From the NCBI GenBank assembly GCA_020053105.1, contig JAGVNU010000028.1:1-64000 (forward strand): 64,000 nt of DNA, read 5' to 3'. The position numbers and the translations under genes were made by a program. Numbering within the stretch: position 1 is the first letter of the stretch; every line of letters begins with the position of its first letter. Source of the stretch: Thermodesulfovibrionia bacterium. Its GTDB lineage: Bacteria; Nitrospirota; Thermodesulfovibrionia; UBA6902. Positions 1 to 8,192 of the stretch are shown piece after piece. The notes below the pieces were generated by a model. It was given only the letters and a program-made list of their open reading frames with translations. It made no database searches and was not told where the DNA came from.

Positions 1-109
1 CGTTATCCGGGACGAATTGTCAGGTTGTTTACAAAGGACCCTTCCCAAACAATTCTGTTTCCATCCAGCACTTGAAAATAAATTGGGGGAACTTCACAGA
101 ATAAATATC

Positions 110-138
110 TTGACAAAGCAGTCCCCATTTATTAAATT
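110..138 (+). promoter_or_regulatory. Putative sigma-70 promoter of the RAD55/XRE/cupin gene
   Basis: TTGACA at 110-115 and TAAATT at 133-138 are separated by 17 bases. The expected transcription start is near 145, about 18 bases before the ATG at 163. The -35 is perfect and the -10 matches 4 of 6. A short palindrome, CGGTAACCG, lies between the promoter and the start codon and could be an autoregulatory site; that is speculation. Confidence 0.55.
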
Positions 139-162
139 TATAGCTCACGGTAACCGTTTGCC

Positions 163-1425
163 ATGCAAAGAATATCATCAGGCGTAAAAAATCTCGACTC
201 GCTTATTGACTCGCTTTATATCGGAGACAATATTGTCTGGGAAGTTGATGCCGGGACTTCCTACGATATCTTTGTGCAGAATTTCATTAAACAATCCTTT
301 CATGAATCTCAAACAATCGTCTACGTAAGCTTCAACAGTTCACCCCAAAGCGTATTGAGCAGGATAAAGGATTTTATGGTCCCTGATTATTTTATCCTGT
401 TCGATGGGTTTACCTCAGGGAAGGGAAAGAATGATGAGACCTTTCTGAAATTCTACAAAAACAAGTCGGAATTGAATATTGTCAGAATTGAGGACCCAAA
501 GAATATAGATCAGTTTACACGCAAGCTTAATCAGATTGAGGAAAGCCTTCCGCCTGGGGCGCGGTACATCTTTGACAGCCTTACAGGGATGCAGGACCTG
601 TGGGGAAATGAGGACGACACGTACAAATTTTTCACATATATGTGCCCGCGGTTGTATGACCTGGAGACCGTTGCTTACTGGATACTGGAAAAGGACGCCC
701 ACAGCCAGAAATTCAAGGCAAATCTAAGGCATATCACCCAGGTCGTATTTGAACTTTACAGCAGAAGGGAGGAAATGTATATCAAGGCCCATAAGCTTGA
801 GGGCCGTCAGGACAGAGAGGCCTTTAAACCCCATTCTTATGAAATAAAAGCTTCCGATATAACTGTCAGTTTTCCGAAGAAAGTGCCTTCCCGTGAAATC
901 GGAAGCAGAATAAAAGAGGCCAGGGTACGGCTCGGCATTAACCAGAAAGAGCTTGCGGACAAGGCGGATGTGACCCCGAGCTTCATATCACAGATCGAGA
1001 ACAACCAGATAAGCCCGTCACTCAGCTCTTTCCTCCAGATCGCAGAGGCCCTCAATATCGACCCCACTGAATTGCTCCAGCGGGACGCCAAACAGAAGGA
1101 ACTGCCGTGGCACATCACTCGTGAATCGATAAAGCAAAGGCTCATCGAGAGAGAGTCTGAATATTCCATATATTCAGTGCTGTTAAACGGAGACTCATCT
1201 GTTTATCTTACGGTCATCCATGGGGGGAAGACCGTGAAAAAACATTTTATGCATCATAAAAAGAATGAATTTATATATGTGCTCAACGGGGAAGTGTCTG
1301 TAACGGTCGAGAATAACGAGAGGCATCTGCGGACTGGAGATTCACTTTACCTGAAGAAGTCCGTTCCATCAGAATGGCGAAATATATCAAAGGGGGAAGT
1401 CGATCTGCTGATATCTTATTCCTGA
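163..1425 (+). CDS. RAD55/KaiC-like domain - XRE HTH - cupin regulator
   Basis: A 420-residue protein with three parts. Residues 1-230 resemble RAD55/KaiC RecA-fold ATPases (start 'MQRISSGVKNLDSLI', later 'YIFDSLTGM' at the Walker B position). The P-loop position reads 'EVDAGTSYDIF', without the GKT/S lysine, so ATP hydrolysis is doubtful. Residues about 247-305 form a Cro/C1 helix-turn-helix ('NQKELADKADVTPSFISQIE'). Residues about 345-420 form a cupin barrel ('VLNGEVSVTVENNERHLRTGD'). XRE-cupin proteins are usually ligand-responsive repressors or activators. It sits upstream of, and co-directional with, the nitrogen assimilation genes and could regulate them. The ligand is unknown. ATG start; no strong ribosome site. 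Confidence 0.8.
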   Translation: MQRISSGVKNLDSLIDSLYIGDNIVWEVDAGTSYDIFVQNFIKQSFHESQTIVYVSFNSSPQSVLSRIKDFMVPDYFILFDGFTSGKGKNDETFLKFYKNKSELNIVRIEDPKNIDQFTRKLNQIEESLPPGARYIFDSLTGMQDLWGNEDDTYKFFTYMCPRLYDLETVAYWILEKDAHSQKFKANLRHITQVVFELYSRREEMYIKAHKLEGRQDREAFKPHSYEIKASDITVSFPKKVPSREIGSRIKEARVRLGINQKELADKADVTPSFISQIENNQISPSLSSFLQIAEALNIDPTELLQRDAKQKELPWHITRESIKQRLIERESEYSIYSVLLNGDSSVYLTVIHGGKTVKKHFMHHKKNEFIYVLNGEVSVTVENNERHLRTGDSLYLKKSVPSEWRNISKGEVDLLISYS

Positions 1426-1490
1426 TTTACATGAGTTGATTTCAGGATAGTGGAGGCGTTAAGGATTTTTTTGCCCGCAGCATTAATAAA

Positions 1491-1531
1491 TACTTAATTA
1501 TAGCAAGCGTAAATTCAAGATTACTTAATTA
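1491..1531 (+). promoter_or_regulatory. Tandem TACTTAATTA repeats upstream of glutamate synthase-like gene
   Basis: Two identical copies of TACTTAATTA begin at 1491 and 1522, 31 bases (about three helical turns) apart. A related TTTAATTAAG follows near 1595. They lie in the 195-base gap before the glutamate synthase-like gene. Such phased repeats suit a dimeric regulator; NrpR and the XRE-cupin protein are both encoded nearby. Which protein binds, if any, is not shown by the sequence. Confidence 0.35.
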
Positions 1532-1620
1532 AAGGAGGTGAAGAGAGAATTTTCAGGGAATCATCACATTGCTTTGCACTGTTTATTATTAAATTTAATT
1601 AAGAGCAAAAGGAGAAAGAA

Positions 1621-3279
1621 ATGAATCTTCAGCAGCCAAATGCAAATGATGCAACAAGGACAACCAATCGTTCAAGGAGTGTAGCTCCCATGAGCGGACT
1701 ATGCACCCGCTGTATCGACGGATGCCGCGGGAACTGTGAAGTCTTTAAATCCACGTTCAGGGGAAGAGAAGTGATCTACCCCGGCCCGTTCGGAGAAATA
1801 ACTGCAGGCGGAGACAAGAATTATCCCGTCGACTATTCTCACATGAACATTCAGGGTTACGCACTCGGGGCCAAAGGGCTCCCCAAAGGACAGGTCGGCG
1901 ACCCCGATACAGCTACATTCCCCGGAGTTAACACTGAAACCGAATACGGCTGGACCAAAAAAGTGAAGATGAAGGTGCCGATCTTTACAGGTGCGCTCGG
2001 GTCAACCGAGATAGCCCGTAAGAACTGGGAACACTTTGCAGTTGGCGCCGCCATCTCCGGCGTCACTATCGTATGCGGTGAGAATGTATGCGGCATTGAT
2101 CCCCAGCTTGAATTAAACAACAAGCACAAGGTGACAAAGGCCCCGGACATGGACCGGAGGATCGAGACCTACCGCCGTTACCATCAAGGGTATGGCGAGA
2201 TACTTGTGCAGATGAACGTCGAGGACACCAGACTGGGCGTTGCCGAATACATCATAGAGAAGCACCAACTTGAAACTATCGAACTGAAGTGGGGGCAGGG
2301 CGCAAAGTGCATCGGCGGAGAGATCAAGGTGCACTCGCTTGAGCGGGCGGTTGAATTACAGAAGCGCGGTTATATAGTCACGCCTGATCCGTCCGATCCC
2401 ATTGTTCAGGCCGCATTCAAAGACAAGGCCATCAGGGAGTTCGAGCGCCACAGCCGGCTCGGGTTTATTGATGAGAAAGGCTTTTACGCAGAGGTAAACA
2501 GGCTGAGAAAACTCGGCTTCAAACGCGTGACTTTAAAGACCGGCGCATACGGCCTGCGTGAACTGGCAATGGCGATCAAATGGAGTTCAAGGGCCAAGAT
2601 CGACCTCCTGACCATTGACGGCGCTCCCGGCGGCACAGGCATGAGCCCGTGGCGTATGATGGAAGAATGGGGCATGCCGTCACTGTACCTGCACGCAGCG
2701 GCATACGAGTTCTGCAAGATACTTGAGAAGCAGGGCGAACGTGTCCCGGACATTGCTTTTGCCGGCGGATTTAGCAGTGAGGACGGTGTATTTAAGGCGC
2801 TGGCGCTCGGCGCGCCGTTTACAAAGGCCGTTTGTATGGGACGTGCATTGATGATCCCGGGAATGGTCGGGAAGAACATCGCCAAGTGGATAAAGGCAAA
2901 TGACCTTCCGAAGACTGTAAGCGAGTATGGCACTACGGTTGAAGAGATATTCGTAAATTATGAGGACGTGAAGAGCATCGTAGGCAGCCAGGAGATCAAG
3001 AACATCCCTCTGGGCGCTATCGGCATTTACAGTTACTCACAGAGGATCAGGGTCGGTCTTCAGCAGTTGATGGCCGGGGCCCGCTGCTTTAACACCGAAT
3101 CTATCACGAGGGACGAGCTGATGTCGCTGACAGAGGAGTGCGCAAAGGTCACTGGCATTCCTTACCTGATGGACGCTTACAGGAAAGAGGCCATGAAGAT
3201 CCTGAAGTCCTCGCAGAAAGCCATGGCCAAGAGGACGAATAACAAACCGCACGATAATTATGTCAGGGCGCGTGTTTAA
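1621..3279 (+). CDS. Archaeal-type FMN-binding glutamate synthase-like protein
   Basis: A 552-residue protein of the FMN-binding glutamate synthase family, the synthase part without the N-terminal glutaminase domain of bacterial GltB. The (beta/alpha)8 FMN domain is clear ('LLTIDGAPGGTGMSPWRMM', 'DIAFAGGFSSEDGVFKALAL'). The N-terminus has a cysteine cluster, C-x2-C-x3-C-x3-C ('CTRCIDGCRGNC'), that may bind metal or Fe-S. The cysteine cluster that in classic GltB follows the FMN site is not seen after 'KAVCMGRALMIPG'. The expected role is glutamate formation from 2-oxoglutarate, using ammonia or a separate amidotransferase. ATG start with AAAGGAGA about 6 bases upstream. Adjacent nrpR and P-II genes support a nitrogen role. 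Confidence 0.8.
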   Translation: MNLQQPNANDATRTTNRSRSVAPMSGLCTRCIDGCRGNCEVFKSTFRGREVIYPGPFGEITAGGDKNYPVDYSHMNIQGYALGAKGLPKGQVGDPDTATFPGVNTETEYGWTKKVKMKVPIFTGALGSTEIARKNWEHFAVGAAISGVTIVCGENVCGIDPQLELNNKHKVTKAPDMDRRIETYRRYHQGYGEILVQMNVEDTRLGVAEYIIEKHQLETIELKWGQGAKCIGGEIKVHSLERAVELQKRGYIVTPDPSDPIVQAAFKDKAIREFERHSRLGFIDEKGFYAEVNRLRKLGFKRVTLKTGAYGLRELAMAIKWSSRAKIDLLTIDGAPGGTGMSPWRMMEEWGMPSLYLHAAAYEFCKILEKQGERVPDIAFAGGFSSEDGVFKALALGAPFTKAVCMGRALMIPGMVGKNIAKWIKANDLPKTVSEYGTTVEEIFVNYEDVKSIVGSQEIKNIPLGAIGIYSYSQRIRVGLQQLMAGARCFNTESITRDELMSLTEECAKVTGIPYLMDAYRKEAMKILKSSQKAMAKRTNNKPHDNYVRARV

Positions 3280-3330
3280 ACAGCTGGTCGTCGGCCCGTA
3301 TCGTTCAGCAAGGTTTTTCTGACAATGTGT

Positions 3331-3364
3331 TTTGCAGGGGTGGACGGCTGTCCGCCCCTGTAAA
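3331..3364. repeat. GC-rich palindrome between glutamate synthase-like gene and nrpR
   Basis: Imperfect inverted repeat with arms CAGGGGTGGAC and GTCCGCCCCTG around a GGCT loop, extended by TTTG/TAAA to about 15 pairs. It belongs to the GCAGGGGCG family also present near 39.67 and 42.71 kb. It could act as a terminator or attenuator between the two genes, but no long T-run follows. Confidence 0.6.
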
Positions 3365-3397
3365 TGGGCAGAGGGAATTTTTATAACGGAGTCTGCA

Positions 3398-4360
3398 ATG
3401 AATAATACGATGTTTTCGATTCTCAAGATACTGGATAAACACACGGACATAGTGGGCTCAAAGGGGATATCGAACCAGTTGAAGATGCATGGGGTAGACC
3501 TTACCGAAAGGACGGTCCGCTACCACCTGAAGATCCTCGATGAAAGGGGACTTACGGAGGTGTTCGGCAAGGAAGGCAGGAGGATCACCGGCAAAGGCAG
3601 GAACGAGATACAGCACTCTCATGTGTCACAGAAACTCGGATTTGTGATAAGCAAGATCGAATCTCTTTCATATCTGACTACCATCAATCTTGAGACATTA
3701 AAAGGGGAGGTCATTCTTAACATATCTTTTTTCCCGGAGGGAGAACGGAAAAACGTGATGAGGCTGCTGAAGCCGGTCTTTTCGTCCCCCTATGTGATGA
3801 GCGACAGGATAATATTCGCGCGGGGAAGCGGAAGGATCGGAGATGTCACAATCCCGCCGGGGAGGATCGGTATCGGGACGGTGTGCAGCGTTACGATTAA
3901 CGGAATATTTCTGAAGGCCGGCATTCCGGTCACGTCAAGGTTCGGAGGTGTTGTAGAGATAATCAACGGGAAGCCGGTGAGATTCGTGTCGCTGATCAGT
4001 TACGAGGGTTCTTCGCTTGATCCTCTCGAAATATTCATCAAGAGCAAGATGACCGATGTCTCGGGACTGATCAACGGGAACTCAGGGAGGATACTCGCGA
4101 GCTTCAGGGAGATACCGGTAGTTTGCATTGACGCGGCCAGAAAGCTTACTGAAGCAATGGCGGCGCGGGGCATAAAGGGAGTGATTCTGATAGGAGAACC
4201 TAACAGGGCGCTGCTGGAGATACCTGTTGGAATAGATAAGGTGGGAATGGTGATTGTAGGCGGACTGAATCCGATTGCCGCAATAGAAGAAAGTGGTATA
4301 TCCACGGAAAACAGCGCGATGTCGACACTTTATGAGTATTCAAAATTAACGTCATTTTAG
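3398..4360 (+). CDS. nrpR: NrpR-family nitrogen repressor
   Basis: A 320-residue protein with an N-terminal winged helix (residues about 5-65, 'LTERTVRYHLKILDERGL') and one NrpR regulatory domain (DUF128) over the rest. In methanogens NrpR represses nitrogen-assimilation genes and is released by 2-oxoglutarate; homologs are known in some bacteria. The ORF track starts at a TTG inside the upstream palindrome, but the ATG at 3398 has GGAG six bases before it and begins just ahead of the HTH, so it was chosen. Its place between a glutamate synthase-like gene and a P-II gene fits the role. There is one regulatory domain, whereas many archaeal forms carry two. Confidence 0.82.
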   Translation: MNNTMFSILKILDKHTDIVGSKGISNQLKMHGVDLTERTVRYHLKILDERGLTEVFGKEGRRITGKGRNEIQHSHVSQKLGFVISKIESLSYLTTINLETLKGEVILNISFFPEGERKNVMRLLKPVFSSPYVMSDRIIFARGSGRIGDVTIPPGRIGIGTVCSVTINGIFLKAGIPVTSRFGGVVEIINGKPVRFVSLISYEGSSLDPLEIFIKSKMTDVSGLINGNSGRILASFREIPVVCIDAARKLTEAMAARGIKGVILIGEPNRALLEIPVGIDKVGMVIVGGLNPIAAIEESGISTENSAMSTLYEYSKLTSF

Positions 4361-4381
4361 CTGTATGTATTAGAGTGTCCC

Positions 4382-4723
4382 ATGAAAAAGATAGATGCGG
4401 TCATTACGCCTTTCAAGCTCGACGCGGTAAGGGATGTCCTCTGCGGCCTGGGCCTCCAGGGCATGACTATTATAGAAATTAAAGTCCCAGGTCAGCAGGA
4501 CAGGGGTGTGGGGATATCGAAAAGACCGGCCCATTCAATAGAGTTTATCCCAAAGTTAAAAATCGAAATCATCGTTCCGGACAGCGTCGTGGATAAAGCG
4601 GTGGAGATGATAAACAAAAGCGTTAATATGCACAGTGACAAGAATGACTTCATATTCGTCAGTCATATTGAAGAAGCGGTAAGAATAAGGACAGCCCAAA
4701 AAGGGGAGGACGCGATAACGTGA
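4382..4723 (+). CDS. P-II family nitrogen regulatory protein, atypical T-loop
   Basis: A 113-residue P-II (GlnB/GlnK) protein. The N-terminus 'MKKIDAVITPFKLDAVRDVL' is typical, as is the C-terminal 'AVRIRT'. The T-loop reads 'SKRPAHSIEFIPK', where classic GlnB has RGAEYxVDFLPK, so the tyrosine uridylylated in proteobacteria (Tyr51) is a histidine here. The B-loop segment 'MHSDKNDFIFV' also differs from the usual GDGKIFV. The protein probably still senses 2-oxoglutarate or energy status but should not be controlled by GlnD-type uridylylation. It lies 21 bases after nrpR, in a likely operon. No amtB was seen in the window. Confidence 0.85.
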   Translation: MKKIDAVITPFKLDAVRDVLCGLGLQGMTIIEIKVPGQQDRGVGISKRPAHSIEFIPKLKIEIIVPDSVVDKAVEMINKSVNMHSDKNDFIFVSHIEEAVRIRTAQKGEDAIT

Positions 4724-4808
4724 TAAGAAGCAGACTGTTTCCCGTGTGAGCGGATTTATGGTTTAGAACTTTATAACTGCTGAAGAACGAAGCAAAAAGG
4801 AGATGAAT

Positions 4809-7800
4809 ATGCCCAGACGTGACGATATTAAGAAGGTTATGATCATCGGCTCAGGCCCCATTGTAATCGGCCAGGCCTGCGAGTTTGATTATTCAGGGAC
4901 CCAGGCCTGCAAGGCCCTAAGAAAACTCGGATACAAGATCGTGCTTGTGAATTCAAATCCCGCCACGATCATGACTGACCCCGGCATGGCCGATGTCACA
5001 TATATTGAACCTCTTACCCTTGATTACATGACAGAGATAATCGCAAAGGAGCGGCCTGACGCATTGCTTCCCAATCTCGGGGGCCAGACCGGATTGAACC
5101 TTTCTTCAGAGCTTGCAAAGGCAGGGGTGCTGGAAAAATATGGCGTAAAGGTCATAGGTGTAAATATCGATGCAATAGAAAGGGGAGAGGACCGTCAGGC
5201 ATTCAAGGACACCATGGACCGCCTCGGCATTGAAATGCCTAAAAGCGAGGTTGCCACAAGTGTTGAGCAGGCTGAAAGAATCGCTGATAAACTCGGGCTG
5301 CCGGTTGTAATACGTCCTGCCTATACTATGGGCGGCACCGGTGGAGGGCTGGTTTACAATATGGAAGAACTGCGGACAGTCACAAGCCGCGGGCTTGCCG
5401 TCAGTCTCGTTCATCAGGTGCTGGTAGAGGAGTCTGTTCTCGGGTGGGAAGAACTGGAACTCGAAGTTGTACGCGATGCCAAAAACCAGATGATCACGGT
5501 CTGTTTCATTGAAAATGTTGATGCAATGGGCGTACACACCGGAGACTCTTATTGCACTGCGCCGATGCTTACCATTGACACTGAGCTGCAGAAAAGGCTG
5601 CAGAAATATTCCTATTCAATCGTAGAGGCAATCGAGGTCATCGGGGGTACAAACATCCAGTTTGCGCATGATCCCGGGACCGGGCGGGTAGTCGTTATCG
5701 AGATCAATCCCCGCACCTCCCGCTCATCCGCATTGGCTTCAAAAGCTACGGGATTCCCTATCGCCCTTGTGTCCTCAATGCTGGCAGGCGGACTTACAAT
5801 GGATGAAATCCCCTACTGGCGGGACGGCACGCTTGAAAAGTATACCCCTTCAGGTGACTACGTTGTCGTTAAATTTGCAAGGTGGGCCTTTGAAAAGTTC
5901 AAGGGTGTTGAAGATAAATTAGGCACTCAGATGAAAGCCGTGGGCGAAGTCATGAGTATCGGGAAGACATATAAAGAGGCCTTTCAGAAATCCATCCGTT
6001 CACTTGAAAATGGGCGCTACGGCCTGGGCTTTGCAAAAGACTTTAATAATAAAACTCTCAGTGAACTGATGGAGATGCTTAATGAACCGTCCAGTGAACG
6101 ACAGTTCATAATGTACGAGGCGCTGCGAAAAGGGGCGGAGGTCGATGTCCTCAACAGAAAGACCCATATCAAGCCCTGGTTTATTCAGCAGATGAAGGAG
6201 CTGGTGGGGCTCGAAGAAAAACTGCTTAGGTATAAAGGCAAACTCCCGCCGGATGAACTTCTCATCCAGGCCAAAAAGGACGGGTTTGCCGATAAATATC
6301 TTTCAAAGATACTCGGTGTCCTCGAGGTGGATGTCCGCACGGAAAGGACTTCTCTTGGAGTAGTGGAGGCATGGGAGCCGGTGCCTGTAAGCGGTGTGGA
6401 AAACGCGGCTTACTATTATTCAACCTATAACGGGACTGACAAGGTTGAAGTGAGCCCGGACCGCAAGATCATGGTCCTTGGCGGCGGCCCTAACCGTATT
6501 GGGCAGGGGATTGAATTTGACTACTGCTGTGTCCATGCGGCCTTTGCGCTGCGTGACGAAGGCTATGAATCAGTTATGGTCAACTGCAACCCGGAGACGG
6601 TTTCAACCGACTATGACACTTCAGACAAACTTTACTTTGAACCTCTGACAATGGAAGATGTCCTGGCAATTTATGAGAAGGAGAAGCCTCTTGGCGTAAT
6701 CGTCCAGTTCGGTGGACAGACCCCGCTTAACATCGCATCAGAACTGGCTGCTGCGGGGGTCAAGATACTGGGCACAAGCCCTGAGACCATTGACCTTGCA
6801 GAGGACCGGGACCGTTTTCGCGGGATTATGAAAGACCTCGGAATCCCGCAGCCCAAATCAGGCATGGCGAGCAGTGTTGAAGAGGCCATTGCCGTTGCAG
6901 AGGGAATCGGCTATCCGCTTATAGTCCGGCCGTCGTATGTTCTTGGAGGGCGGGGCATGGAAGTGGTATACGATAATGATATGTTAAGGGAATATGTTTC
7001 CGCTGCAGTGGACATTTCGCCGGAGCGTCCGATCCTTATCGAGGAATTTCTGGAAAACGCGATCGAAGCTGAAGCCGATGCAATAGCAGACGGCGCCGAT
7101 GCCTTTGTCCCTTCTGTCATGGAGCACATTGAACTTGCCGGTGTCCACTCCGGAGACTCAGCGTGTGTCATCCCTCCGGTCAGCATCCCTCAGAAGCATA
7201 TTGACACAATCGAAGAGTATACAAGAAAGATAGCGATTAAATTCCACGTTGTCGGGTTGATGAACATTCAGTATGCCATTGCCGATGACACAGTATATGT
7301 CCTTGAGGCAAATCCGCGGGCAAGCCGCACAGTGCCTCTGGTGAGCAAGGTCTGCAATATAGCAATGGCGCGTCTTGCCACGCAGATAATGCTGGGTAAA
7401 AAACTCAGTGAACTCAAACTCACGCGCAAACATATACCTCATTATGGCGTCAAAGAAGCGGTATTTCCATTCAATATGTTTCCTGAAGTGGACCCGCTGC
7501 TCGGGCCTGAGATGCGTTCAACAGGAGAGGTGCTCGGCATGGCCGTCAACCCTGGATGCGCGTTTTACAAGGCACAGGAAGCCGCCAAATCGAAATTGCC
7601 CCTGGAAGGCACTGTTTTGATTTCCGTGTCCAGGCGCGACAGGGCCGGGGTGATAGAAGCCGCGCGGTGTTTTGCCGCTGCCGGATTTGCAATCAGGGCC
7701 ACAGAGGGAACATTTCAATACCTCTCTGATAACGGCGTACATTCTGAAAAAATAATGAAGCTGCATGAGGGCCGTCCTAACCTGGTGGACGCTATCAAGA

Positions 7801-8009
7801 ACGGGGAAATCCAGCTTGTAGTCAACACCCCGATAGGCAAGCGCAGCGCCATAGATGACTCATACATTAGAAAGGCAGCGATCAAATTCAATGTGCCGTA
7901 CATAACTTCGCCTGCGGCCGCAATCGCCGCTGCCAGAGGGATTGCGGCATTCCGCGAGAAGAAAAGCGTTATCAGGAGTCTGCAGGAATTTCATGAAGAT
8001 ATCGGGTGA
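4809..8009 (+). CDS. carB: Carbamoyl-phosphate synthase large subunit
   Basis: 1066 residues, the normal CarB length. It uses ammonia from CarA-hydrolysed glutamine, bicarbonate and two ATP to make carbamoyl phosphate for arginine and pyrimidines. Two homologous ATP-grasp halves are visible: 'GSGPIVIGQACEFDYSG' near residue 15 and 'GGGPNRIGQGIEFDYC' near 560. A C-terminal MGS-like allosteric domain follows ('TVLISVSRRDRAGVIEAAR' onward). The ATG at 4809 is preferred over 4803 because GGAG at 4799-4802 is six bases upstream of it. carA is not in the window. P-II lies just upstream. Confidence 0.97.
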   Translation: MPRRDDIKKVMIIGSGPIVIGQACEFDYSGTQACKALRKLGYKIVLVNSNPATIMTDPGMADVTYIEPLTLDYMTEIIAKERPDALLPNLGGQTGLNLSSELAKAGVLEKYGVKVIGVNIDAIERGEDRQAFKDTMDRLGIEMPKSEVATSVEQAERIADKLGLPVVIRPAYTMGGTGGGLVYNMEELRTVTSRGLAVSLVHQVLVEESVLGWEELELEVVRDAKNQMITVCFIENVDAMGVHTGDSYCTAPMLTIDTELQKRLQKYSYSIVEAIEVIGGTNIQFAHDPGTGRVVVIEINPRTSRSSALASKATGFPIALVSSMLAGGLTMDEIPYWRDGTLEKYTPSGDYVVVKFARWAFEKFKGVEDKLGTQMKAVGEVMSIGKTYKEAFQKSIRSLENGRYGLGFAKDFNNKTLSELMEMLNEPSSERQFIMYEALRKGAEVDVLNRKTHIKPWFIQQMKELVGLEEKLLRYKGKLPPDELLIQAKKDGFADKYLSKILGVLEVDVRTERTSLGVVEAWEPVPVSGVENAAYYYSTYNGTDKVEVSPDRKIMVLGGGPNRIGQGIEFDYCCVHAAFALRDEGYESVMVNCNPETVSTDYDTSDKLYFEPLTMEDVLAIYEKEKPLGVIVQFGGQTPLNIASELAAAGVKILGTSPETIDLAEDRDRFRGIMKDLGIPQPKSGMASSVEEAIAVAEGIGYPLIVRPSYVLGGRGMEVVYDNDMLREYVSAAVDISPERPILIEEFLENAIEAEADAIADGADAFVPSVMEHIELAGVHSGDSACVIPPVSIPQKHIDTIEEYTRKIAIKFHVVGLMNIQYAIADDTVYVLEANPRASRTVPLVSKVCNIAMARLATQIMLGKKLSELKLTRKHIPHYGVKEAVFPFNMFPEVDPLLGPEMRSTGEVLGMAVNPGCAFYKAQEAAKSKLPLEGTVLISVSRRDRAGVIEAARCFAAAGFAIRATEGTFQYLSDNGVHSEKIMKLHEGRPNLVDAIKNGEIQLVVNTPIGKRSAIDDSYIRKAAIKFNVPYITSPAAAIAAARGIAAFREKKSVIRSLQEFHEDIG

Positions 8010-8192
8010 CATGCCATTCATCATATTTACATAGCCTTTGATCAGGAAAGATTATTTTGCTTTTTCACATAGAAAAAGTTATATTGGATCACATCCAAAT
8101 GCAGTAACTCAGATGCGCATGTTTTATCCGCAATTCCTTCGGCTCTACGGATGTGATACGATACGTCAATACTTTTTTTGCAGGAAAAGACT

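Noticed and set aside
1538-1624. GTG-started 28-codon frame after a perfect AAAGGAGGTGA
   Set aside because: The GTG overlaps the ribosome site itself, leaving no spacing, and the peptide looks random. Listed only because the free-standing Shine-Dalgarno sequence is striking.
3332-3397. N-terminal extension of the NrpR ORF from a TTG
   Set aside because: It translates through the GC-rich palindrome; the ATG at 3398 has a well-placed GGAG.
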